From: an uncultured Prevotella sp.
GTDB lineage: Bacteria > Bacteroidota > Bacteroidia > Bacteroidales > Bacteroidaceae
Length of the DNA: 64,000 bases
Direction: 5' to 3'
Assembly (NCBI GenBank): GCA_900314995.1
Contig: OMXK01000001.1
Coordinates: 62,001 to 126,000, forward strand
The notes below the pieces were generated by a model that saw only the letters and a list, made by a program, of their open reading frames with translations, did not search any database and was not told where the DNA came from. This document shows, in pieces, positions 8,632 through 16,410 of this stretch. The position numbers and the translations under genes were made by a program. Every line of letters begins with the position of its first letter. Within the stretch, counting starts at the first letter, position 1.

Positions 8632-9234
8632 CTATTGTGAGATTGAGGCGAAATTCTTGCGGCCCAGGATGGGTGCGAAGAACGCTGCGATCTGACGGCA
8701 CAATTCCTTGTTAGAGGCCTGCGTAGGGTCGATGTGACTGTTTTCCGTCCATGAGTGATAAGAGTATCCCCTGTCTTTCATGATGGTCCTGTAGTCACCG
8801 TTCTTACGCACATTGTCAATCCCCTTGCCGGGAATCATGGAAGTAATGATGTTGTCGAAGCGGTTGGTGGAGACAGTTGCCAGCAGGATGTTCTCGTCGA
8901 CCATCACCCTCATCACGTGAGCCCAGGTCCACAGTTCCTCATTGTTCTGTATCTTCTTGTCAATATCCTGGATCATCTCAATCAGCCTCTCAGCCTTCTC
9001 GCCCCCACGATACGTCTGATAGAACTCCTTTGGCATGTGGTGGGCGTCGATCTTCTGCTGACCTGTTATCCTGCGCGCAGCCGCCAGACCTTCAGGCTCC
9101 ATGCCTTCGTGCTCGGCCCACTGCGTGATGAGTTCCACGTAGGGGCGACGCATAATTTCGGTATTCTTCGTCACCGCATGACCTATCACGAACTCCACCG
9201 GGATAGGCTGCAATTGTGTCAGTGTCTTCTCCAT
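8632..9234 (-). CDS. Unrecognised protein, second gene of the primase-like locus
   Basis: 200 residues, no signal peptide or membrane segment, mixed helix-rich and charged. I do not recognise a family. Visible stretches include EGLAAARRITGQQKI, a lysine-rich helix IEMIQDIDKKIQNNEELW, and a C-terminal ASNKELCRQIAAFFAPILGRK helix. It starts 7 bp after the stop of the 213-residue gene upstream, so the two are probably co-transcribed and coupled. Codon use looks like that of the surrounding genes. The constant position between an unknown protein and a primase-like ATPase suggests a shared task with DNA, but nothing in the sequence proves it. Confidence 0.75.
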   Translation of the reverse strand: MEKTLTQLQPIPVEFVIGHAVTKNTEIMRRPYVELITQWAEHEGMEPEGLAAARRITGQQKIDAHHMPKEFYQTYRGGEKAERLIEMIQDIDKKIQNNEELWTWAHVMRVMVDENILLATVSTNRFDNIITSMIPGKGIDNVRKNGDYRTIMKDRGYSYHSWTENSHIDPTQASNKELCRQIAAFFAPILGRKNFASISQ

Positions 9235-9241
9235 CAGCTGC

Positions 9242-9883
9242 TTAGAAATTATTAGGGTCGTTTAGGCGCTTGATGACATCATCGAGTTCCATATCGTAAG
9301 TACGGAAGGTGATGGAACAGATATCATCGTTAAACCAGTTCATATAGGCACTTTTCTGCTCCGACAGGTCTTGGTAGATTTTCTCTTCAGTGCCCTCGGC
9401 CTCAAAATAGAAGCCCTCGTAGCGGTTGCTCTTCACACGATAGTAGCGTGGCTTATCCCACGGGCCGTTCAGGGGCGTGATAGCCAGTGTGGCTGTATAG
9501 TGGATGCGTTGCAGCTCCTCGCCGTCGGCATTCTTTTCCTTGGGCATCGCAATCTTGCAGTCCAGCAGCCTCATGCGCTCCAGGATATAGCCAGGCCCCG
9601 CAGGGTCCAACTGCTGGAAGTCATACTCGATGATATTTGCTACCCAGATGAGGTTTGTGCCGCCGGCAGGACAGAGCGTGCGGCAATCGTCCAAGTCGGT
9701 CAGCACCATCTTGCCGGCGGGATATTCCTCGCCCATATCGATGACGGGATATGATACGGTGTCAATCATCTCGCCCTCCTCGTCCTCTTTCCAAGTCACC
9801 ATCGTGGCGATGTGGCGACCAACCAAGCCCCCGGCGTAAATCACGTTATAGGGCGCATCCAGTTTCAGCAGCTTTGATTTCAT
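9242..9883 (-). CDS. Unrecognised protein, first gene of the primase-like locus
   Basis: 213 residues, acidic, no signal peptide or membrane segment. No family recognised. The sequence is rich in aromatic and charged residues with probable beta structure (YRVKSNRYEGFYFEAEG, ITFRTYDMELDDVIKRL). It begins 27 bp downstream of a TACCTTTG promoter and is followed after 7 bp by the 200-residue gene. Its ATG is the first in frame. It lies about 100 bp inside the right-hand GTGAAT repeats. The reading frame is long and uninterrupted with normal codon use, so it is a real gene; its role is unknown. Confidence 0.75.
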   Translation of the reverse strand: MKSKLLKLDAPYNVIYAGGLVGRHIATMVTWKEDEEGEMIDTVSYPVIDMGEEYPAGKMVLTDLDDCRTLCPAGGTNLIWVANIIEYDFQQLDPAGPGYILERMRLLDCKIAMPKEKNADGEELQRIHYTATLAITPLNGPWDKPRYYRVKSNRYEGFYFEAEGTEEKIYQDLSEQKSAYMNWFNDDICSITFRTYDMELDDVIKRLNDPNNF

Positions 9884-9909
9884 ACTTCTACGATTCTTGT
9901 TATTGACCG

Positions 9910-9917
9910 CAAAGGTA
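9910..9917 (-). promoter_or_regulatory. -7 element of the three-gene primase-like locus (TACCTTTG)
   Basis: TACCTTTG on the minus strand, 27 bp upstream of the first ATG of the locus, giving a very short leader. Confidence 0.65.
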
Positions 9918-9980
9918 GCGTAAATCGGGCGAAATACAAAACAAATCTCGATTTATTTTTCCTCATCAATTCACTGGCTT

Positions 9981-10144
9981 ATTCACAGATTCACAATTCA
10001 CAGTTTCTTTTCCAAGGGCACCCCCTCCTTTTATACCTATTTCTATATATACTTATATACATATATAAACATAAATTAATATTCTCCACGCAAGTCTGCA
10101 CCCCCTGCCACCAAAAATAAACTGTGAATTGTGAATCTGTGAAT
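9981..10144. repeat. Perfect 25-bp inverted repeat with 114-bp AT-rich loop
   Basis: The arms 9981-10005 and 10120-10144 are exact reverse complements (TGTGAATTGTGAATCTG core). The left arm is also the inverted partner of the copy at 6061-6085. The loop contains two GCACCCCCT words and a long TATATA-rich tract. The arms are far apart for a terminator. Confidence 0.8.
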
Positions 10145-10219
10145 ATCGCTTTCCCTTCTTACGCATAAATATACGTGACGTTGTATAAATATCAGCAGAA
10201 ATCCCCCACCCGAATCCGC

Positions 10220-10246
10220 TTACGACTGAGCAGCCTTTTCTCGTAA
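10220..10246. promoter_or_regulatory. TTACGA-N15-TCGTAA element, copy 1
   Basis: Two 6-bp inverted half sites TTACGA and TCGTAA separated by 15 bp. The element at 48354-48380 has the same half sites, the same 15-bp spacing, 9 of 15 matching spacer bases and a related GAAACACCC/GAAACCC flank. Each lies upstream of a BT4734/VirE-type gene. Its function is unknown: operator, initiator site or mobile-element end. Confidence 0.5.
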
Positions 10247-10412
10247 TGAAACACCCCTTTTCCTTACGATTGACCGCCCTTTTGTTACGCCCTAACTCAA
10301 ACCCGCATAATTATGCAAAACGCCGCATAAAGGCACAATAAAAAAGCTGAGAGATTTCCATGCCCTTGATTTAAAATATGTTAATTATTCACCAGACGAT
10401 GCAGTATTTTCA

Positions 10413-10420
10413 TACTTTTG
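10413..10420 (+). promoter_or_regulatory. -7 element of the first lipoprotein gene (TACTTTTG)
   Basis: TACTTTTG, 41 bp upstream of the ATG at 10462. Confidence 0.55.
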
Positions 10421-10461
10421 CGGTTTAGTATATAGAAACAGTTCAACAAAAAGCGCAAAAT

Positions 10462-11427
10462 ATGAAAAAGAATCTTGCATTGTTTATGATGTTGCTCGCG
10501 GCTGTGGCGATGACGGGCTGCAGCAGCAGCGATGAGAAAGAACCTCAGATTGTTATATGTTTTATCCAACCTGAAATAATCGGTAAATGGCAATTAGTGG
10601 AAGTGAAAGACGGACCTCACGAGTTTCATCAGAATGGATATGAGGATGCCTTTAAGGGTGCTCTCGTTGATTTCAGTCCAACGGGAAAGGTTACAATGAC
10701 TTTTTCCAACTACCATACCGAAAAGATGGATTGGCGTAATGATAAAAATACAATTGACGACCTTCCTGTTGTATACATCGAGAACGTTCCTTTTACCTAT
10801 ACAATCGAAGGACTAGAATTGAAACTGCATTATAAAGGAATATATAAGACTGACCATATACCTGCAACTTTCGTACTACAGCAAATCAGTGATGATGAGT
10901 ATAACGACATTGCTTTTTCCTGGTCTTACCCTGATGCTGTATTCTATCCATTACAAATCAAATCAGATGATAGCGAGGAAGATTGCCAGTTGTTTAACGC
11001 CCACTGCTACAAGCTAAGAGAAAATCTCGTTGGCAATGACGGCACAACCATTCATAGAAAAACGAATCTGGAATTCGGAGCCTTGATAAAGGATTCGTCA
11101 GTCTTTGACATGCTTGGGTTCTACTTTGACGGAGAGAGTCCTGTAAAGGAATTCAGCGACATGCAGATAGGCGATGCTTATGACGCCAGTCAGTTCAATG
11201 CCTGTGCATACTTTAGAAGCACAGATGGTTTGGAGGTCTTACGTGGATCACGATGTGTTTCTGGGCAAATTGAGGTAATCGATAAGAAGGAGCTTGGCGA
11301 GGACAGCGTTATCACGCTCAAGTTCAATGGGCTTGTGTTCCCCTCAAAAGACGGAACCTCAACCTACACCTTCAACTCCACAGTGGACTATAAGATCAAA
11401 GAGCTCCAATACGCCGAGGACTTATAG
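10462..11427 (+). CDS. Lipoprotein with lipocalin-like motif, unknown function
   Basis: 321 residues. The signal peptide MKKNLALFMMLLAAVAMTGC is followed by SSSDE, so the cysteine at residue 20 should be lipidated; the acid-rich SSDEKE after it fits Bacteroidetes surface export. A segment IIGKWQLVEVKDG resembles the start of lipocalin-like domains. The body is noticeably AT-richer than the next gene. The first 70 coding bases and about 35 bp upstream are nearly identical to those of the gene at 11464, while the mature proteins show no clear similarity. The two genes are separated by 36 bp and probably share a transcript. Confidence 0.8.
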   Translation: MKKNLALFMMLLAAVAMTGCSSSDEKEPQIVICFIQPEIIGKWQLVEVKDGPHEFHQNGYEDAFKGALVDFSPTGKVTMTFSNYHTEKMDWRNDKNTIDDLPVVYIENVPFTYTIEGLELKLHYKGIYKTDHIPATFVLQQISDDEYNDIAFSWSYPDAVFYPLQIKSDDSEEDCQLFNAHCYKLRENLVGNDGTTIHRKTNLEFGALIKDSSVFDMLGFYFDGESPVKEFSDMQIGDAYDASQFNACAYFRSTDGLEVLRGSRCVSGQIEVIDKKELGEDSVITLKFNGLVFPSKDGTSTYTFNSTVDYKIKELQYAEDL

Positions 11428-11463
11428 GCGGATAGATAGAAACAGTACAAAAAAGCACAAAAT

Positions 11464-12411
11464 ATGAAGAAGAATCTAACATTATTCATGGTGTTGCTCG
11501 CGGCCGTGGCGATGACGGGCTGCAGCAGCGATGAATTGGGCGAGTTTAATGCCAATGGTGACTTCGTGGTGAAGGGCAACAATCCGCCAAGCAAGACGGA
11601 CTTCCTGAGAATCGTCGACGGCTACGGCTGGCTCGAGGCCGAGACCCACGAGGTGACAAGCGACGGGAAGTGGAAGTCGGAGGATTACTGGAATAACAGG
11701 GTTGGCGGAGCCCCCTCGTCCTACGCTTTCAGCGGCAATACCGCCACGCGGTTCGTCTGGCTCGACGCTGTTCCGGCATCAGTCTATTTCGAGCGCCCGC
11801 TGCGCTACGATGAAGCCTCAGGCAAGGTATATTTCGGCGATAACGAGGCTTTTACCGTGATTTCTGCTTCCGACGAGGTGATCACCATCGTGAAACCTGG
11901 CGGCATCCGGGGCGGCGACGATTCCAAGATCTACCTCTACATCAAGCTCAGGCGCATGACTGCCGAAGAGCTCAAAGCGCATCAGGAGAAATATTGGGTG
12001 AATGGCGATGACATCAACCGCGAGATGACTGAGGAGGACATCTGCCACAAATGGGTTGTGACGCGGATTCCCGGCCTCATAGTGAATCGCGAGGGCGACA
12101 GGCACAACGACCGTCATTATATCCGCTTCATGCCCGACGGAACGGTGGAGGGAAAATACGACAATGCCCGCTTCAAAGGCACTTACACCTGTAAGTATGA
12201 GGCTCCTGACGAAATGCAGATGCCGACATTGGGATGGGAGACCCGATTCAAGGTGGAAATCACTCCCGATGCCGATGGCGGCTCGTGGCCTGGCTGCTTC
12301 AGGAATTTCGATCAAGGCGTATATGCCATTATCTACAATGCATGTCACCTGGCTATCCTCTCACAGGGAGAAAACGATCCATACCAATTCATCCGAGGCT
12401 TCGATGACTAG
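11464..12411 (+). CDS. Lipoprotein with duplicated leader, unknown function
   Basis: 315 residues. The signal peptide MKKNLTLFMVLLAAVAMTGC precedes SSDELGE, giving a lipidated Cys20. The leader and the sequence just before the ATG (GATAGAAACAGTACAAAAAA) repeat those of the gene at 10462, but the mature part differs and has higher GC. The C-terminal half (from about residue 180, ICHKWVVTRIPG) looks like a lipocalin-type small beta domain, with FMPDGTVEGKYDNARFKGTY. No enzyme motif is visible. It most likely sits on the outer membrane. It is followed by a 191-bp gap containing the next gene's promoter. Confidence 0.8.
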   Translation: MKKNLTLFMVLLAAVAMTGCSSDELGEFNANGDFVVKGNNPPSKTDFLRIVDGYGWLEAETHEVTSDGKWKSEDYWNNRVGGAPSSYAFSGNTATRFVWLDAVPASVYFERPLRYDEASGKVYFGDNEAFTVISASDEVITIVKPGGIRGGDDSKIYLYIKLRRMTAEELKAHQEKYWVNGDDINREMTEEDICHKWVVTRIPGLIVNREGDRHNDRHYIRFMPDGTVEGKYDNARFKGTYTCKYEAPDEMQMPTLGWETRFKVEITPDADGGSWPGCFRNFDQGVYAIIYNACHLAILSQGENDPYQFIRGFDD

Positions 12412-12517
12412 CCGACTATGTACCCTCAAATGAGGCCAAACGGAGGAACGCCGCTTGATTTCACTCAACAAAACGCACACTTTTGCGCGCCAAACTGCAC
12501 ATTTTTAGTATAAAAGC

Positions 12518-12548
12518 TTGCACGTTAACAAATTTTATCCTACCTTTG
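12518..12548 (+). promoter_or_regulatory. Complete -33/-7 promoter of the porin gene
   Basis: TTG at 12518-12520, 20 bp spacer, then TACCTTTG at 12541-12548, matching the Bacteroidetes sigma-A promoter layout. The porin ATG follows 54 bp later. Confidence 0.7.
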
Positions 12549-12602
12549 CACCCAGAATAGAACATGTGACTATTAGTAAATTATCAAATTAAGGTATTAG
12601 TT

Positions 12603-13283
12603 ATGAAAAAGTTAATGATGATCGCTGCCATGATGGTAGCTACATTGAGTGCAAGTGCACAGTTTGAACCAGGAACATTCTCTCTGCAGCCCAAGTTGGG
12701 TATGAACCTCTCTAAGGTAAGCAATATGCCCCCTATCGGTTATGGCAAATATACTATCGACCGCTCATTGCTGGTAGGTGGTGCCGTAGGTGTCGAGGCT
12801 GAGTATCAGATTGCCAAGCCTTTCAGCGTGGCAGCAGCTCTGCTGTTCTCTATGCAGGGTTGCCAGTGGGAGGACACAAAGCTTAAGAATGCCGGCCCGA
12901 AGGGTGAGGACATTCAGATCAAGGATGCCAAGATTGAGCTGAATTATGCCAGCATCCCCGTTGTGGCTAACATCTACCTCTTCAAGGGTTTTGCCATCAA
13001 GGGCGGTGTGCAGTTCGGCTTCCTGGCTAGCGCCAATGCCAAGTCATCAGCAAAGATGGGTGACGTTACAAAGACTGCCGACGCAGACGTGAAGAGCTCT
13101 TTCAACAAGTTTGACCTCTCAATCCCCGTAGGTATATCTTATCAGGTTCCCAACATCCCCATCTACATTGATTCTCGCGCCATCTTCGGTGTGACTGACA
13201 TCGAGAAGGATGTAGAAGACGGCGACAAGAACAGCAGGAACCAGGTATTCCAGCTGACCGTCGGTTACAAATTCGCCCTCTAA
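12603..13283 (+). CDS. PorT-type outer membrane beta-barrel protein
   Basis: 226 residues. A cleavable signal peptide, MKKLMMIAAMMVATLSASA, is followed by QFEPGTFSLQPKLGMNLSKV, the start of a PF13568-type outer membrane barrel. Alternating hydrophobic strands and glycine/aromatic turns continue to the C-terminal VFQLTVGYKFAL, which ends in a hydrophobic residue as expected for BAM-assembled barrels. Size and pattern suggest eight strands. It is a single-gene unit with a complete promoter and a strong terminator, consistent with an abundant envelope protein. The role (adhesion, small pore or structural) cannot be told. Confidence 0.85.
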   Translation: MKKLMMIAAMMVATLSASAQFEPGTFSLQPKLGMNLSKVSNMPPIGYGKYTIDRSLLVGGAVGVEAEYQIAKPFSVAAALLFSMQGCQWEDTKLKNAGPKGEDIQIKDAKIELNYASIPVVANIYLFKGFAIKGGVQFGFLASANAKSSAKMGDVTKTADADVKSSFNKFDLSIPVGISYQVPNIPIYIDSRAIFGVTDIEKDVEDGDKNSRNQVFQLTVGYKFAL

Positions 13284-13294
13284 TCATTCATCAT

Positions 13295-13329
13295 AATCCC
13301 TGCCATATCACAAATGGCGGGGATTTTTG
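13295..13329 (+). terminator. Intrinsic terminator of the porin gene
   Basis: AATCCC-T-GCCAT pairs with ATGGC-G-GGGATT around ATCACAA, followed by TTTTGTTT. Confidence 0.85.
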
Positions 13330-13350
13330 TTTCTAAGAGGCAAGAAAATA

Positions 13351-13378
13351 TAATTCGGCAGTTCAAACTGCCGAATTA
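13351..13378. repeat. Perfect 28-bp palindrome upstream of the Schlafen-type gene
   Basis: TAATTCGGCAGTT and AACTGCCGAATTA, 13-bp arms around a 2-bp CA centre. It lies just after the porin terminator and 78 bp upstream of the next promoter. It lacks a T-run, so an operator or repeat-element role is as likely as a second terminator. Confidence 0.7.
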
Positions 13379-13455
13379 CATACTAAGGACGATATTCCCT
13401 GTTGTAGCCCTTCAAAGATTATTGAGAAATCGTTGTGTATTCTGAAACAAATTTG

Positions 13456-13463
13456 TAACTTTG
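13456..13463 (+). promoter_or_regulatory. -7 element of the Schlafen-type gene (TAACTTTG)
   Basis: TAACTTTG, only 10 bp upstream of the ATG at 13474, so the leader would be very short or nearly absent. Confidence 0.6.
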
Positions 13464-13473
13464 CAAACGAAAT

Positions 13474-15039
13474 ATGACAAAAGAAGAGATAAGAGCATTG
13501 CTCAATGATTTGGAGAGTGATAGGGTTGAAAGGACGATTTCAACTACGAACACAGATAAGTTCGGACAGGCGATTTGTGCGTTTGCCAATGATTTGCCAG
13601 ACCATCGAGAGCCTGGTTATCTATTCTTGGGTGTAACAGACGATGGCGAGGTGAAGGGTTTGAACGTGACTGATGAGTTGTTGAAAAATGTGGCAGCAAT
13701 CAGAACTGACGGCAATATACAACCACAGCCATCGATGTCAGTAGAAAAGGTGCCGATGGAGGAAGGGGATATCGTGATGGTAAGGGTGGAGCCTTCTGTC
13801 TTTCCTCCCGTCAAGTATAAAGGACGCATCTGGATAAGAATTGGGCCTCGCAAGGGTGTGGCCTATGAGAACGATGAGCATATCCTGATGGAGAAACGTC
13901 GGGCAAATGTGACTTCTTTTGATTCGTCGCCATGCCTGAATGCAACGATTGATGACTTGGACTTGCAGAAGTTCAATCATTACTATCTGCCTAAGGCAAT
14001 GACGGATGACGAGATAGAAGAAGACCGTAAGGAAGGACGAGGCATAAAGGTGCAATTGGCATCGTTTGGTTTCTTCGATACTCGCTATGATTGTCCTACG
14101 AATGCAGGTATGCTGTTCTTTGCCAAGAATCTGCGCAGGTTTATTCCTGGGGCTTACGTTCAGTATGTGCGTTTTGCTGGGAAAGATCGTGCTGGGGATA
14201 TTATGACAGAGCATGAGTTCAAGGATAATCTCTGCACCATCTTGCCAGAACTCGACACATTTATCAAAACCACGATTGCAAATCGTCGGCCTATACCAGT
14301 GAGTGCTTTGCGAGAAGATTCCTTTGTGGACTATCCAGACTGGGCTACTCGTGAGCTGCTGATGAATGCTATCTGCCATCGAGACTATACGAGCAATGGC
14401 CCGATACAGTTCTATCAATATGATGACCGTATTGAAATCATGAATCATGGTGGATTGTATGGAAGAGCAAATGAGCAGAACTTCCCAACGGTGAACGACT
14501 ATCGCAATATCGTGGTGGCAGAGGCTATGAAGGTTCTTGGCTTTGTGAATCGACATAGTCGCGGTGTGCTGAGAGTACAGAAGGACTTGAAGGCGAATGA
14601 GAATGGCGAGGCTGTCTATGATTTCAGCTACCAGACAGCAGTGATGGTGACGGAGAAGAAATCACCGCGTGGTGAAAAGGCAATGGAAGAAGCTGTAGCC
14701 AATGGATTCGTAATTGAAGGAGAAAAAGGGTCACCAAAAAGGTCAGATTTGACCATTTCTGAAGGAAAACAGTCAGAAAAACCGTCAAATTTGACGGAAA
14801 ATGAAGTAAAGGAGCAACAAAAACCGTCAAATTTGACGGAAAATGTATTTCCTTCAATGATTGTTAAGAATGTTTATGAGGCCATCAAAATGAACCGAAA
14901 AGCCAAATATTCATGGCTTCAGGATAACTTGGGCGTAAGCGAAAGCACTATCCTACGTGCCATTAACGACCTGAAAGAACTCGGCTATATCAATCCTGAA
15001 CATTCAAAGATCAAAGGTGAATGGCAATTATTGCGCTAG
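13474..15039 (+). CDS. Schlafen AlbA_2 domain / ATP-binding putative transcriptional regulator
   Basis: 521 residues of the COG2865 type. The N-terminal AlbA_2 (Schlafen) domain covers about 10-135, with RTISTTNTDKFGQAICAFAND and FLGVTDDGEVKGL. A GHKL-like C-terminal ATP-binding part follows (about 270-385; RELLMNAICHRDY, RIEIMNHGGLYGR). The last 65 residues form a winged helix (KYSWLQDNLGVSESTILRAINDL). Between them is a linker of three 14-residue repeats (SPKRSDLTISEGKQ, SEKPSNLTENEVKE, QQKPSNLTENVFPS). Each repeat is encoded by about 42 bp carrying a palindrome. Proteins of this class are thought to be DNA-binding regulators, and many are linked to defence or stress loci; no partner gene is evident here. 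Confidence 0.85.
   Translation: MTKEEIRALLNDLESDRVERTISTTNTDKFGQAICAFANDLPDHREPGYLFLGVTDDGEVKGLNVTDELLKNVAAIRTDGNIQPQPSMSVEKVPMEEGDIVMVRVEPSVFPPVKYKGRIWIRIGPRKGVAYENDEHILMEKRRANVTSFDSSPCLNATIDDLDLQKFNHYYLPKAMTDDEIEEDRKEGRGIKVQLASFGFFDTRYDCPTNAGMLFFAKNLRRFIPGAYVQYVRFAGKDRAGDIMTEHEFKDNLCTILPELDTFIKTTIANRRPIPVSALREDSFVDYPDWATRELLMNAICHRDYTSNGPIQFYQYDDRIEIMNHGGLYGRANEQNFPTVNDYRNIVVAEAMKVLGFVNRHSRGVLRVQKDLKANENGEAVYDFSYQTAVMVTEKKSPRGEKAMEEAVANGFVIEGEKGSPKRSDLTISEGKQSEKPSNLTENEVKEQQKPSNLTENVFPSMIVKNVYEAIKMNRKAKYSWLQDNLGVSESTILRAINDLKELGYINPEHSKIKGEWQLLR
14741..14839 (+). repeat. Three in-frame 42-bp repeats each with a palindrome
   Basis: GGTCAGATTTGACC at 14741-14754 and two copies of CCGTCAAATTTGACGG at 14782-14797 and 14824-14839. 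The repeat period is 41-42 bp, so the protein repeats stay in frame and the palindromes sit on the same helix face every four turns. Confidence 0.85.
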
Positions 15040-15070
15040 CAGATTGTGCCAATTAGATTGGCATAAATCC

Positions 15071-15145
15071 TGGTACCCCGACCGAGAATCGAACTCGGAA
15101 CTAAGCTTTAGGAGAGCCTTGTTATATCCATTTAACTATCAGGGC
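15071..15145 (-). tRNA. tRNA-Arg (anticodon CCT)
   Basis: On the minus strand the acceptor stem GCCCTGA pairs with TCGGGGT, followed by discriminator A and an encoded CCA. The D arm is GTTA...TAAC. The anticodon stem is AGGCT/AGCTT with loop CTCCTAA, so the anticodon is CCT, reading the arginine codon AGG. The T arm is CCGAG-TTCGATT-CTCGG. All arms pair, with a few G-T wobbles. Confidence 0.93.
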
Positions 15146-15231
15146 GTGTGGTTTTCGCGTGCAAAGGTAGTGATAAAAGGCGAAATGGCAAAATTAAGTG
15201 GCACTTATTTTTCGGATAGGTGCCACTTTTG

Positions 15232-16410
15232 TCATTTCAAGACGCCGGCGATTCTGTTGAGGGCCTCTTCCAGACGGCTGCGCTGGGTGGCGATGTTCAG
15301 GCGGATATAGCCTCGTCCTGACTCCGGGCCATACATCGTGCCTGGATTCACCCACACATGGGCTTCGCTGAGCAAGCGGTCGCAGAGCTGCTGTTCAGAG
15401 ATACCCATCGCGGAGATATCCACCCAGGGGAGATAGGTACCCTCTAAGCGGCAAACCTTCCACTGGGGGATGTTCTTACCGATGAAATCGCGCAAAAAGG
15501 TGTAATTACCCCAGAGATATTGGTTGAGTTCATCAATCCAGTCCTCACTCTCGTTATAGGCTGCAATCAGGCCCACAGGTCCGAAGGGGTTCAGGTCGCA
15601 CACCTCATTGATGTTGATGGCGCGATCGAGGCGACGGCGCCATTCAGGCTGCGCACAGATAATGTTGGCCGCCTGGAGACCAGCGATGTTAAACGACTTG
15701 GAGGGTGAATTGAGGATGACGCTGTTCTGGCGGCAGAGGTCGCTGACAGCAGCAAAGGGCTGGAACTGATGGCCAGGCATGATGAGTTCGCAATGGATCT
15801 CGTCGCTCACCACCTTTACCTGATACTTCAGACAGATATCGTTCATCTGCGAGAGTTCGGCCTTCGTCCAGACGCGGCCTGTAGGGTTATGAGGGTTGCA
15901 GAGCAGAAAGACGGTGGTCTTCTCGTCGGCACACTTCGCCTCGAAATCCTCCCAGTCTACCTCGAAAGAATCGCCCACAGGCTTCAGCGCTGTCTCAAGC
16001 ACCTCGCAACCGTTATTCCGCACGGAGGAAAAGAAGCAGTTGTAGTCGGGCGACAGGATGAGCACTTTCTCGCCGGGCATCGTCAGCGCCTTGACGGCAA
16101 CAGACATCGCGGGCACTACTCCCGTCGTATAGAGGATTTCCTCCCGATGAATCCGCCAGTTATGACGGCGCTGGAACCAATTGATCACCGCCTCGTAATA
16201 TTCCTCCTCAACGACGGTATAGCCGAACACCCCATGCTCAGCGCGCCGTCTGACGGCCTCGAGGATGGCGGGAGCAGCCTTAAAGTCCATATCGGCTACC
16301 CAGAGGGGAATCAGGTCGCTGACATGATCCATACCCTCGCGGGGGCTTTCGTCCCACTTCACACAACCCGTGCCCCGACGGTCGATCAATTCATCGAAAT
16401 CGTATTTCAT
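15232..16410 (-). CDS. MalY/PatB family PLP-dependent aminotransferase / C-S lyase
   Basis: 392 residues, fold type I PLP enzyme. Visible motifs are NPHNPTGRVW, the SDEIHCELIMPG segment whose Asp holds the PLP pyridine ring, and LNSPSKSFNIAGL with the Schiff-base lysine. The C-terminal end has GRGYIRLNIATQRSRLEEAL with the substrate carboxylate arginine. Enzymes of this group cleave cystathionine or cysteine S-conjugates (PatB, MalY) and some act as aminotransferases. The ATG overlaps the stop of the upstream DUF3737 gene by 4 bases, so the two form an operon. The exact substrate is not decided by sequence. Confidence 0.88.
   Translation of the reverse strand: MKYDFDELIDRRGTGCVKWDESPREGMDHVSDLIPLWVADMDFKAAPAILEAVRRRAEHGVFGYTVVEEEYYEAVINWFQRRHNWRIHREEILYTTGVVPAMSVAVKALTMPGEKVLILSPDYNCFFSSVRNNGCEVLETALKPVGDSFEVDWEDFEAKCADEKTTVFLLCNPHNPTGRVWTKAELSQMNDICLKYQVKVVSDEIHCELIMPGHQFQPFAAVSDLCRQNSVILNSPSKSFNIAGLQAANIICAQPEWRRRLDRAININEVCDLNPFGPVGLIAAYNESEDWIDELNQYLWGNYTFLRDFIGKNIPQWKVCRLEGTYLPWVDISAMGISEQQLCDRLLSEAHVWVNPGTMYGPESGRGYIRLNIATQRSRLEEALNRIAGVLK

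Larger units (their letters stand above)
9884..10461. other. 578-bp noncoding region with repeats, TTACGA sites and two promoters
   Basis: From left to right: the promoter of the minus-strand locus (9910-9917), a perfect 25-bp inverted repeat (9981-10005 and 10120-10144), an AT-rich TATATA tract between its arms, a cluster of TTACGA/TTACGC words (10159, 10220, 10264, 10285) with one TCGTAA (10241), the palindrome GCATAATTATGC (10305-10316), and the promoter of the first lipoprotein (10413-10420). No gene is seen. Confidence 0.65.

Noticed and set aside
8495-8701. 68-codon minus-strand frame in the gap before the primase-like gene
   Set aside because: Composed of the TTCGGAA repeats and the end of the upstream gene in another frame; no promoter of its own.
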